The notes under the pieces are model-generated. The model did no database searches, was not told the origin of the DNA, and worked only from the letters and a program-made list of their open reading frames with translations. A DNA stretch of 64,000 nucleotides from CAYRFQ01 sp964423615 (lineage in GTDB: Bacteria > Planctomycetota > Planctomycetia > Gemmatales > Gemmataceae), in the NCBI GenBank assembly GCA_964423615.1, contig CAYRFQ010000035.1, forward strand, positions 5,273 to 69,272. Reading direction: 5' to 3'. The position numbers and the translations under genes are program-made. Positions 18,401-25,412 of this stretch are shown here, piece by piece. The first letter of the stretch is position 1, and each line of letters opens with the position of its first letter.

Positions 18401-19161
18401 AGCTGTTCCGCGACGCGAAGGCGATGCTCGAAAAGGTCTTGGCCGAAAAGCTCATGACGGCCGAGGCCGTCTACGGGTTCTATCCGGCGAACTCTGAGGG
18501 TGATGACATCATTATCTATACCGACGATGATCGGAAAGAAGAGCTGTGCCGGTTCTATAACCTTCGTCAGCAGTGGCAACGCAAGGGTCAAGACGCGTTC
18601 TTGAGTCTCGGAGACTTCATCGCTCCTGTCGAGACCGGTTTGAAAGATTACCTTGGGTTGTTCGCAGTGAGTGCGGGATTCGGTTGCGAAGAGATCGTCC
18701 AGAAGTACAAGGCCGAGCACGACGACTACAACGCCATCATGGTCGAGGCGCTGGCGGATCGTTGTGCCGAGGCGTTCGCCGAATACTTGCACAAACGAGT
18801 TCGTGACGAGTGGGGCTTCGGGAAGGACGAGAATCTCTCGAAGGAAGAGCTCATCGCCGAGAAGTATCGTGGGATTCGCCCCGCCGCCGGGTATCCGACG
18901 AGTCCGGACCATACTGAGAAGATAACGGTCTGGGAGTTGCTCGACGTCGAGAACGAAATCGGCATGAAGTTGACCGAGAGCTGCGCCATGTGGCCTGCCG
19001 CGTCGGTGAGTGGGTTGTACTTCAGTCATCCGGAAGCGCGTTACTTTGCCGTTGACAAGATCACCAAGGATCAAGTCGAAGACTACGCCAAACGCAAAGG
19101 TATTTCTGTCGAAGAAGCCGAGAAGTGGTTGTCGGCGAACTTGGCGTATTTAACGAAGTAA
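15436..19161 (+). CDS. metH: Cobalamin-dependent methionine synthase
   Basis: 1241 residues, close to the 1227 of the E. coli enzyme, with all four modules present. The N-terminal homocysteine domain has DGSMGALVQ near the start and the zinc-ligand stretch NIVGGCCGTTP at about 308-318. The pterin-binding domain has FIMVGERTNVTGSRKF and GANILDINVDADLVDG. The B12 cap and cobalamin domain carry DVHDIGKNIVGVVLACNDYE, whose His is the lower cobalt ligand in the DxHxxG motif, with GLSGLITPSLGEM. The C-terminal activation domain has GIRPAAGYPTSPDH, an AdoMet-binding motif, and ESCAMWPAASVSG. The enzyme moves a methyl group from 5-methyltetrahydrofolate via cobalamin to homocysteine in the cytoplasm. 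The start has a strong ribosome site. The gene stands alone, preceded by a structured RNA candidate. Confidence 0.97.
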   Translation: MATSLQVNTQELLEELLSQRILLLDGSMGALVQGRELTEEDYRGERFANHTHPLRNCVEALVLSQPDIIADVHRQYLEAGSDIVETDTFNATYYGLLEFGLTDYVYEINKRAVEIAKQVTDEFTEKNPEKPRFVAGSIGPTNKQLSMGTGEDASARDVTYDQMVEAYYEQVDGLVAGGVDILLPETSFDTLVLKACLFAISKYFDDHNVRIPVMISGTIFDGGRTLSAQTVEAFWTSVSHFDMLSVGLNCAVGVDKMRPQIEKLSEMSDRYVSCYPNAGMPDGLGGFTDSLEHVVDGIVDFAENGWINIVGGCCGTTPAHIRAISEGLERITPRKRSTRSSLSTYSGQLPLVIEPDSSFIMVGERTNVTGSRKFARLIREDRYEEAIAVARHQVENGANILDINVDADLVDGVEAMTKFLNLLAAEADIASVPFMIDSSDWDVIEAGLKCVQGKAIVNSISLKDGEEAFLEKARLIKRYGAAVVVMAFVGPDIIPGMPEGQAVTKEDKIKICEHSYNLLVNEVGIPPSDIIFDTNILTVGTGMDEHNNYAVEFIEAVRELKRMYPESKTSGGVSNVSFSFRGKENEIVREAMNSAFLYHAINAGLDMGIVNPGQLMVYQDIEAKLLEHVEDVILNRRPDATDRLVDFAATVGPKEKGEEKGAAWRELDVNDRLKHALIHGIADYIEADVEEARHNFEKPLQLIEGPLMNAMNEIGDLFGAGKMFLPQVVKSARVMKKAVAYLQPFMEAEKAASGDEHKSRGKMLIATVKGDVHDIGKNIVGVVLACNDYEIIDLGVMVPCDKILEEARKHEADLIGLSGLITPSLGEMVQVAKEMERQKFDIPLLIGGATTSEKHTAIKIATEYSGPVVQVKDASRAGSVLEHLLDPEKKVVLDKGNREKQQQYREDFEKRQGNSRIPYAEAAAKRFQIDWEKSNIPKPEFIGKRVLRDFPLADLVSYVDWSPFFMTWELRGKYPMILDDPVVGEEATKLFRDAKAMLEKVLAEKLMTAEAVYGFYPANSEGDDIIIYTDDDRKEELCRFYNLRQQWQRKGQDAFLSLGDFIAPVETGLKDYLGLFAVSAGFGCEEIVQKYKAEHDDYNAIMVEALADRCAEAFAEYLHKRVRDEWGFGKDENLSKEELIAEKYRGIRPAAGYPTSPDHTEKITVWELLDVENEIGMKLTESCAMWPAASVSGLYFSHPEARYFAVDKITKDQVEDYAKRKGISVEEAEKWLSANLAYLTK

Positions 19162-19751
19162 CGTTTCCGCGAGGGTTCGAGCCACGGGGCATGAATCTGG
19201 CAGTGTCCCTTGGTTTCACGTACACGGCCAGGATGTGACGCCGCTGTGGCGGTCGGATGAATAAGAGTCGTGATTGTTGTGGTTTTTTGAGTTGCTTGGG
19301 TTCCCACCCACGGCTAGGATCTCTCGCCCCTGCGGGGCAGAGAATCGAAAACACGACACTTGTTTAGCCGACTACCCGCGCGGGGTGAAGGACTTTGAGG
19401 ACGAAATACCTGTACCCAATACAAGCGTGAAGCGCTTTAGTGGTTTTTTGGTCGATTTTCCTCCGACAGGTCGTCGAAAAATCGCGCGGGGCGGAGGCAT
19501 AGAACCAAGTCAAAACTCGGCCCGTTATTTATCTCATGTGCGGCTTCCAAGTGGAACCTGCTCCTTTTCCGCTTTTCCACATTTCACATTTCTTTTGTAT
19601 GCCGTTTCACAGTTCTTGAACAAAACCTCGGGTGTTTTCATAGGACATCTAGTGATGGTGGTTCCGAGGCCGACGCGTGGCCCTTTGCGGGAATAGCGAT
19701 GATTTGGCCAGCCCGGAAGAGCGAGTAGAAGACCACTTGAGGATAACGTTC
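19162..19751. repeat. Dispersed repeat family B copy 2 and gap
   Basis: Family B covers about 19253-19425: GAGTCGTGATTG, a central CCCACCCACGGCTAGGATCT with CCCCTGCGGGG, then AAACACGACACTTGTTTAGC and a tail GGGGTGAAGGACTTTGAG plus TGTACCCAATACAAG shared with the copy at 27537. The remainder (19430-19751) shows no gene. The element lies directly after metH, with no other terminator visible. Confidence 0.65.
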
Positions 19752-20363
19752 ATGGTGCGAGACGAACAACGTTGGGTGCAGGACCTCTCCCAAGCAGGAC
19801 CGACTCAAGAAGCCGCCTTGGCCGATCTGAGAAAGGTCCTGGAACGAGGGTTACGGGCTTCCTTGGCGAACCGACTTGGCAACGATGCATCTTTGTTGGA
19901 TGATATAGTGCAAGAAGCGTTGTTGAAGATTCTCGACAAGCTCCACACGTTCCAAGGGAAGAGCCGGTTTACGACTTGGTCGATGTCCGTGGCCGTGCGA
20001 GTCGCGATCACCGAGCTGCGTCGTCGACACTGGAAAGATGTTTCGCTGAACGAGGTTTCCGGTGATGCCGATTATAATCCCCACGAGGCCGTGGACTCCA
20101 GCTTGTCGCCCGAACAACAAACGACCCAACAAGAGATCTTGCAGAAGATGCGAGAGTTGATCCAAACTCAACTGACGGAGAAGCAGAAGAACGTCTTGGT
20201 CGCCGAATTGCAGGGAATGCCACAGGAAGAAATTGCTAGGCGGACGGGAAGTAACCGGAACGCCATCTACAAACTCATGCACGACGCTCGTAAACGATTG
20301 AAAAAAGGACTCGAAGCCGCAGGCTTTGCTGCTGATTCCATTCACCAGGCATTCCGCTTCTAA
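19752..20363 (+). CDS. RNA polymerase sigma factor, sigma-70 family (ECF-like)
   Basis: 203 residues from the ATG at 19752, with GAGGA upstream. Region 2 is clear at about 55-100 (DDIVQEALLKILDKLHTFQG, then RFTTWSMSVAVRVAITELRR), and region 4 at about 145-190 (LTEKQKNVLVAELQGMPQEE, then TGSNRNAIYKLMHDARKRLK), a helix-turn-helix reading the -35 element. Regions 1 and 3 are absent, as in ECF sigma factors. The next gene, 23 bp downstream, encodes a small HxxxCxxC protein likely to be its regulator. Targets cannot be told from this sequence. Confidence 0.9.
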   Translation: MVRDEQRWVQDLSQAGPTQEAALADLRKVLERGLRASLANRLGNDASLLDDIVQEALLKILDKLHTFQGKSRFTTWSMSVAVRVAITELRRRHWKDVSLNEVSGDADYNPHEAVDSSLSPEQQTTQQEILQKMRELIQTQLTEKQKNVLVAELQGMPQEEIARRTGSNRNAIYKLMHDARKRLKKGLEAAGFAADSIHQAFRF

Positions 20364-20386
20364 CAGACTCCGAGGGATAAGAATCG

Positions 20387-20641
20387 ATGGGGCTTTCATC
20401 AAAACAAGTGGAAATGTTGATAAGTGCGGTCGAACTTACCAAAGAAGAAGAACTCGACTGTGACGGATGCATGACCGAACTGGCCCAATTTGCCGAACAC
20501 GAACTCGAAGGCAAGCCGATTCCCGAAGCCGTCGTGCTCGTTCAAGAACATCTCAGAATCTGTCCGGAGTGCTGCGAAGAGTATGGTGTTCTGTTGGCCG
20601 CGCTCAAAGAATTGCACGGTCCGTTTGACGAGCTGGGTTAA
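20387..20641 (+). CDS. Small zinc-finger (zf-HC2-like) putative anti-sigma factor
   Basis: 84 residues. A CDGC pair lies near residue 26 and, near 57-65, EHLRICPECCEEY gives the H-x3-C-x2-C pattern of anti-sigma zinc fingers. No membrane segment is present, so it would be a soluble one-domain form. It starts 23 bp after the sigma gene and is almost certainly co-transcribed. The inferred role is holding that sigma factor inactive; the finger alone does not prove this, because zf-HC2 is also found in kinases, as in the kinase at 25413-27443. Confidence 0.75.
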   Translation: MGLSSKQVEMLISAVELTKEEELDCDGCMTELAQFAEHELEGKPIPEAVVLVQEHLRICPECCEEYGVLLAALKELHGPFDELG

Positions 20642-21273
20642 CGCCTGAGCTAACTTTCTTCCAAGAACGACTCCGCGACACGGTCTGTACACATCTCTTG
20701 TCTCTCGAAACGAACTCAATCCATTTTGACAAATCGAGAAGCCACGCGAGCGGTCGCATGGGATGGCTTTCGTATCGGCGGAGTTTCGCCGTCGGTACGA
20801 AGGGCCAACACATCCACACTTCTAACGCGAATCGAAAAACCGGACAGCAATCAATTTCGATGACAACTTGCCGCCTTTCTGCGAGACTCCCAATCGGAAG
20901 AAGGAGGAACAACAAGTCGGAAAGATGTTATCATCGAGCATGGCCACTGAAGGAATTGGTTCTCGCTGGAATGGTTCTGTGTGGAACAACTTCCGCGGGA
21001 GGTTTTTTTTGATCCGAAGGTCGAACCAGACGAGGTCATTGTTTATCTCTTATGATGGTGCAACCGTATTGAATTGTTAGGTGAGTGAGCTTTTCGACAC
21101 GAAACCGAAACGCAAACGAGGACACTTACGGAAAGAACAGGAGGAACGAAGTCAACAACCCGGTTTGCAAAACTGTTCTGAGTCCTACACAATTCTTAGG
21201 CAGGACATGTCCTGGCGGTTTCCGTTCCAGGATAAGGATTGGTTGGAAGAGAAATTCCCTGAGGAGATACGAC
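20642..21273. other. Gap with one stem-loop
   Basis: A hairpin at about 20767-20803 pairs CTTTCGTA-TCGGCG with CGCCG-TCGG-TACGAAGG. At 20834-20852 a GAAAAACCGGACAGC segment recurs at 36550-36564. A short frame starting GTG at 21081 with basic residues could encode a small protein but overlaps the next gene's start and has no supporting domain, so it is not called. Confidence 0.35.
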
Positions 21274-22053
21274 GTGTCAGCAGATGTGCTTCGTAAGCTC
21301 CAGGTGTTGGAGGAAGAATACCTGGACCAGCCCCCTGCAGTTCAGAAGGCAGATCTGCAGGAAATCAATCTACTCCGCTCACAGCTTGGCATGCCGCTCG
21401 TGGACGCTCATTTGAACGAAATGGTCGGTGCTGTCGAAGAATCCGTCGAAGCAGAGGTCCAACCGGAGCCCGAAAAACTGCCCGATTACACCGAAGCTCG
21501 GGAAATCTACAAAGCCTATCGGAAGAAGATCGAAGAACTCGAAGTGCACAGAGCTTACGCCGACGAGGTTGCCGACGCCACAGGAGGACCTGGCCAGACG
21601 CCTGTTCGTCCGCTAGCGACTATGGGAACCGATGGCGGCCCTCTTTTGTGCGACTACTGCAAAAGGCCCATTGTTTTGGAGGGTGGTCAATTTCACGGGG
21701 TCGATGCAGATGTTGCTTGGAAGAGGAACCCGAGCGTCTCTTGGAGGTCTTGGATTCTCGGAGGCATGGTTGTCGAAATCGAGACTAATGGTACACTCCG
21801 TATTTACCACGGCTATCCCGGACAGAATGACAATCAGTGTTGCAATGCGGCTATCCGGGAAGACGAGAAAAGGCGAGCCGACTTTGACGCGAGCAACCGC
21901 TCGAAGAAGAAACCGATGATTCGTGCTTTTCTTGATCAAGAGTTTCCCGATAAGACAAGAGAAGAGCGCTTCGATCTGCTCAATGACATCCTCGATACGA
22001 TGTATAAATACGATCCGGGCCTTGGGATTAACCGACCGAGTCGCAAGGGCTGA
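21274..22053 (+). CDS. Hypothetical protein with CxxC motif
   Basis: 259 residues from the GTG at 21274, chosen because GAGGAG lies at 21261-21266 and because upstream residues in the same frame look random. The N-terminal 50 residues are helical and acidic (ADVLRKLQVLEEEYLDQPPA). The middle has a charged helix (EAREIYKAYRKKIEELEVHR), then CDYCKRPIVLEGGQFHGVDA, which could bind metal, and a beta-rich stretch ending in QCCNAAIREDEKRR. No family is recognised. It heads a same-strand series with the small genes at 22101, 22426, 22880 and 23248. Confidence 0.6.
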   Translation: MSADVLRKLQVLEEEYLDQPPAVQKADLQEINLLRSQLGMPLVDAHLNEMVGAVEESVEAEVQPEPEKLPDYTEAREIYKAYRKKIEELEVHRAYADEVADATGGPGQTPVRPLATMGTDGGPLLCDYCKRPIVLEGGQFHGVDADVAWKRNPSVSWRSWILGGMVVEIETNGTLRIYHGYPGQNDNQCCNAAIREDEKRRADFDASNRSKKKPMIRAFLDQEFPDKTREERFDLLNDILDTMYKYDPGLGINRPSRKG

Positions 22054-22100
22054 AAAACAAAAGCGAACTGACTCGTCCCAACTTGACTGTGAGGAATTGG

Positions 22101-22433
22101 ATGGGTTGGTTCAGTCCCAAAGTAAAAGTGACCTTCATCGATGATGCGACGGACGAGTTGACACTATGCCTTCGCCACGTCGAAAAGGTGAGTAATAGCT
22201 TGCTGTTATACATTCGGCCATTGATCTGTGATGCCGTTCGTGGCCTATCCGATCAACTGACCTCAAGAAAGAATTCCTACTCGGGGAAGATGATTGGCGA
22301 CAGTTCGAATTCGTTTCCAGGGAACTCCACGCCAACGAAGGGACGTGACCAAGTCGCAGAACTCGGCGAGTCACAAGCATTGTGCAGGGCAGTCGATGGA
22401 TTGTCATGGTTCGAAGGAGGTCGGGATGAATAG
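22101..22433 (+). CDS. Hypothetical small protein
   Basis: 110 residues beginning MGWFSPKVKVTFIDDATDEL, with GAGGAAT at a suitable distance upstream. The first half alternates hydrophobic residues like a beta-rich fold; the second half (after about residue 60) is polar and low in predicted structure. Its last 8 bp overlap the start of the next gene, whose ribosome site AAGGAGG lies inside it, a pattern of translational coupling. No family is recognised, and a non-coding origin is possible. Confidence 0.4.
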   Translation: MGWFSPKVKVTFIDDATDELTLCLRHVEKVSNSLLLYIRPLICDAVRGLSDQLTSRKNSYSGKMIGDSSNSFPGNSTPTKGRDQVAELGESQALCRAVDGLSWFEGGRDE

Positions 22434-22767
22434 GGATCTGAAAATCTATCTCAGCATTGTCGTATGTACGCTGCCCTTGATCTCTTACTGTTACTTTGTG
22501 TACTTCTGGTTGCTCGCGAGCGTTGCTTTGGGTGAATGGGTCCGTCCGAGCATCCATGATCCTTCTGATTTCTTCTATGGCATTCCTCTAAAGTTTGGAT
22601 TCGTCTTATTCTTGTCATCTTTCGTGTTGATGCCACTTGTGCTCTTTCTTGGGCACAAACAAGGTCGGGTTGTTTTCCACGTTGTTGTGTATCTGGGTAG
22701 TCTGATTCTCGCGATCGTCTTGTTTCGGTCGGACATTCAACAGATAACGACATGGTTGATGGATTGA
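22426..22767 (+). CDS. Small three-helix membrane protein
   Basis: 113 residues from the ATG at 22426 with AAGGAGGT upstream. Three hydrophobic stretches are visible: LSIVVCTLPLISYCYFVYFW (about 8-28), KFGFVLFLSSFVLMPLVLFL (about 55-75), and FHVVVYLGSLILAIVLF (about 83-100). No enzymatic motif is seen. It overlaps the preceding small gene by 8 bp and lies 112 bp before a truncated SMI1/KNR4 gene. Confidence 0.6.
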   Translation: MNRDLKIYLSIVVCTLPLISYCYFVYFWLLASVALGEWVRPSIHDPSDFFYGIPLKFGFVLFLSSFVLMPLVLFLGHKQGRVVFHVVVYLGSLILAIVLFRSDIQQITTWLMD

Positions 22768-22879
22768 AGAAAAAGTTCCATTCCCATCGCCTGTCAACCG
22801 AAGTGGGAAGGTGAGCCGCTTGTGAAAATACCCTCAACCCCACGAGTGCTTGCACCATATCCGACGCGGAGGATGACAG

Positions 22880-23209
22880 ATGGAACATCCCTGGAAACGC
22901 ATCGAATCCTGGCTTGCTACAAAGGCCCCACATATTCTTGCCGAACTCAATCCGCCTGCCTCTGCTCGCCAACTCGCAGAGACGAAGCAATTCCTCGGTG
23001 TACAATTTCCTGAAGTAGTTCGGGCAACATATCTTCGTCACAACGGACAAACGGGAGGCGGAATGCTGGACGGTCGAGAATGGCTCTCCCCAGAACGTAT
23101 TCGAAGGAAGTGGAAGGCGCGGAGAGACTTGTTCGCGAGTGGCCAATTCGAAGGCATTCAAAGCAAGGGCAACGGCGTGTACCTGCTACATTTATCCGCG
23201 CAGTTCTGA
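22880..23209 (+). CDS. Truncated SMI1/KNR4 (SUKH) family protein
   Basis: 109 residues from the ATG at 22880 (GCGGAGG at 22867-22872). WKRIESWLATKAPHILAELN, NPPASARQLAETKQFLG, FPEVVRATYLRHNGQTGG and the following WLSPERI match the first half of SMI1/KNR4 domains, known as immunity proteins in polymorphic-toxin systems and as general partner-binding modules. Full members are roughly 150-200 residues; here the match stops after GQFEGIQSKGNG. The last ten residues are encoded by a stretch (from 23176) that also occurs in repeat DNA at 10906-10938. The gene therefore appears cut off by a repeat junction. Confidence 0.65.
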   Translation: MEHPWKRIESWLATKAPHILAELNPPASARQLAETKQFLGVQFPEVVRATYLRHNGQTGGGMLDGREWLSPERIRRKWKARRDLFASGQFEGIQSKGNGVYLLHLSAQF

Positions 23210-23247
23210 ACAAGGGTTGTTGGTTCACAGCAAACTCGGAGAGTCTC

Positions 23248-23529
23248 GTGAAACAATTCATCAAACTGTTGCTCGTCGTTGTATTCGCGTTGTTTATCCA
23301 TGAGTCGGTGATCGGTCCCTCCGTCGTCTTGGCCCAAGCCAAGACTAACCAACAACGGTATGAAGAGCTGGTCCAGTCCGCTCGACAAAAGGAACTGCTC
23401 GGGTATATCCTCGGGGGCGTGGGGATTTTGATCGTTGTCCTCGCCATTCCCATCGGAATTTATCGAGACCGAAAGAAGAAGGCACGTAAGCGAGCACAGA
23501 AAGAAGCCCTCGAACGGCAGGAAGAGTGA
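23248..23529 (+). CDS. Small membrane protein with basic tail
   Basis: 93 residues from the GTG at 23248 with GGAGAG just upstream. The first hydrophobic segment (FIKLLLVVVFALFIHESVIG) resembles a signal peptide ending near VVLAQA. A second (GYILGGVGILIVVLAIPIGI) spans about 55-75 and is followed by a strongly basic tail (YRDRKKKARKRAQKEALER), which the positive-inside rule places in the cytoplasm. No family is recognised. Confidence 0.6.
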   Translation: MKQFIKLLLVVVFALFIHESVIGPSVVLAQAKTNQQRYEELVQSARQKELLGYILGGVGILIVVLAIPIGIYRDRKKKARKRAQKEALERQEE

Positions 23530-23706
23530 GGCACGACAATTTCGTGTCCCGACATTTACGCCACTCCCATTCTCGTTTAGAGTACCAATATCCCAAATTG
23601 TTGAACCCGATACAGCCCACCTTGACGCCTTTTGGGAATGAGCTGGAGTCTTGCGCGGCTGTGTGTAGGTTCGCGTTACCTTTCGCTCAAAGATAGGGGA
23701 GTCACC

Positions 23707-24159
23707 ATGTCGCGCTTCGTGTTTCTGGCTTGTTTGTTGAGTTTAGTGGTTGTGTCAGTGGGTTGGACACAAAACCAACCCAACGAATTATCCCGAAAGC
23801 AACTGGTTGCGTTAAAGGCAAAGTTCCGTGTTGCGCTTCAGAGTTATAGCCGAAACCATCCAAAAGCAATCGCGCTCAGGAAACAAATCAGTGCGCTGGA
23901 AGCCATTCTTGCGGAGCAAGAGCAAGAGTTCTCCCACCGTTTGCTCACGGTGATCGCCAAGAATGGAGTGGCCGTGACGCTGAAGAACGCCCGCATTCGG
24001 TCACTAGGTGGGCGCTCGTTCTTAGTCGGGGTCGAAACCAAAAATCCACAGCAGATCACCAAGCTCCGCTTCGACGGTAAGGTCATTTGGATTCCTGTGG
24101 ATGGCGTGACCCAAATGATCGAGGTGAACATTAAGAAACAGACGGACAATAAGAAGTAA
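23707..24159 (+). CDS. Secreted hypothetical protein
   Basis: 150 residues. The ATG at 23707 exposes a signal peptide (FVFLACLLSLVVVSVGWTQ), with AGGGGAGT upstream. A coiled-coil-like region follows (KQLVALKAKFRVALQSYSRN, IALRKQISALEAILAEQEQE, about 30-75), then a beta-rich half (GVAVTLKNARIRSLGGRSFL, IWIPVDGVTQMIEVNI). It is probably periplasmic or surface-located; no family is recognised. Confidence 0.65.
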   Translation: MSRFVFLACLLSLVVVSVGWTQNQPNELSRKQLVALKAKFRVALQSYSRNHPKAIALRKQISALEAILAEQEQEFSHRLLTVIAKNGVAVTLKNARIRSLGGRSFLVGVETKNPQQITKLRFDGKVIWIPVDGVTQMIEVNIKKQTDNKK

Positions 24160-24477
24160 CCGCTCCGTTGCCGGCACCATGTCCTTTCCCAAGCACGAGT
24201 TTGGTCAGGAGAGAAAACAAAAGACAAAGTGCCTTGTGGGCTCAGGAACGGAAACGAAATGCTTGTCCGGTTCGCAGGTACACGGGGCGGGTGGACGGAT
24301 CAACGAGTGTCGTGTTTGTTTTGGTTCTTTGAGTTCGGTGGGTTCCACCCACGGCCAGGATCTCTCGCCCCTTCGGGGCTGAAAATCGAAACCACGACAC
24401 TTGTTAAGTCGACTACCCGAGTGGGACCCAGGACTTGGAAACCGAAAACGCTGTGACCAATGCCAACGGGAAACGCT
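24160..24477. repeat. Dispersed repeat family B copy 3
   Basis: The unit covers about 24290-24470: AGTGTCGTGTTTG, then a central CCACGGCCAGGATCTCTCGC and CCCCTTCGGGG, AACCACGACACTTG and a variant tail (GACTTGGAAACCGAAAAC). At 24257-24274 it is preceded by AAATGCTTGTCCGGTTCG, also present at 7138. Its outer ends are inverted repeats (AGTGTCGTG/CACGACACT). No gene is present. Confidence 0.65.
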
Positions 24478-25284
24478 CTATTTCTTCCGTTTCGGCAACA
24501 CCAGATCTTTGGGTACGATCTCGCACGGTGCGCCAGCTTTCGGGACATCGACGTGAGCCGTCCAGAGGATGCCATTGATCAGGGCTTGTCGAAAAGGTTT
24601 CTCGCCGAAATTCTCATGAAAGTGACCGAGGACACAACCAAAGGAACGACCACCTTTTGATTTGGGTCGTTCGTAGACCCAACCGATAGTATGGTCTTCC
24701 TTGCCGATCTTGACTTTGATCACCGGCTTGGTGTTGGGCATGTATTTGAGGTCGAGATAATATTCGTCTCGAAGGGGATAGGCTTTCCATCCATAGCAAA
24801 CTGGGTGGTCCGGCGCGACGGGCCGGACTTCGGCTTTTGTGGTTTGCAACCGCGAGCCCACATACCGGCGGTGGAACCAACCGCCCAGGGTTTTCTGCCA
24901 TATCTCGCCGGTGAGTTTTCCGGCACCCGTACCCCAGTGAATGGCGACGAGTCCGACTCCGTTTTTCATCAACTCGATGGCTTGCTTTCGGTGCTTCCCA
25001 GCGAAGAGAACGTCGCCACCTTCGCGGGTGTAAAAGACGATCGAGTTGACACCTTCGAGTGTCTTCGGGTCCTTCGGCCACCCCTTCGAAACGATGGTTT
25101 GTACGCCGGGAGTCTGCTCCAAGCACTTTGCGAGCAGCCGACATTCGAACATGTACATGTGAGTGCCGTAAGGGTGGTCGAGTTCCTTACCGATCAACAA
25201 GATGCGGGCCTTTTTCTCGTCGGCTCCAACTCCCGAAACCAACGTACACAAGACGACCAAAACAGAAGCAAATTGCCAACGCAT
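24478..25284 (-). CDS. ThuA-like domain secreted protein
   Basis: 268 residues, ATG at 25284 after AAGGAG. A signal peptide (FASVLVVLCTLVSGVGA) is followed by a ThuA-like, glutamine-amidotransferase-type fold: KARILLIGKELDHPYGTHMY, SIVFYTREGGDVLF, GLVAIHWGTGAG, PVAPDHPVCYG and GRSFGCVLGHFHENF. ThuA was named from trehalose utilisation, but planctomycete copies are numerous and of unknown substrate; here the export signal points to the periplasm. It lies 128 bp downstream of the kinase-PfpI gene on the same strand, and both have class-I amidotransferase-like folds. Whether they share a transcript is uncertain. Confidence 0.85.
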   Translation of the reverse strand: MRWQFASVLVVLCTLVSGVGADEKKARILLIGKELDHPYGTHMYMFECRLLAKCLEQTPGVQTIVSKGWPKDPKTLEGVNSIVFYTREGGDVLFAGKHRKQAIELMKNGVGLVAIHWGTGAGKLTGEIWQKTLGGWFHRRYVGSRLQTTKAEVRPVAPDHPVCYGWKAYPLRDEYYLDLKYMPNTKPVIKVKIGKEDHTIGWVYERPKSKGGRSFGCVLGHFHENFGEKPFRQALINGILWTAHVDVPKAGAPCEIVPKDLVLPKRKK

Positions 25285-25412
25285 TTTCCGGCTCCTTGAG
25301 GAACAATCGAAAGAAGTAGTGACACGTATTTCTCTCGTTATGACCCTGGAATTGGTTTCGTTGCAAACGTTTTCTTGTAATTTGGTTGGAGGCGTGTGGT
25401 TGGTAAGAAAAG

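Noticed and set aside
19274..19696. 140-codon frame after metH
   Set aside because: Its first half is the translation of repeat family B (PPTARIS), which recurs at other copies and is not a gene.
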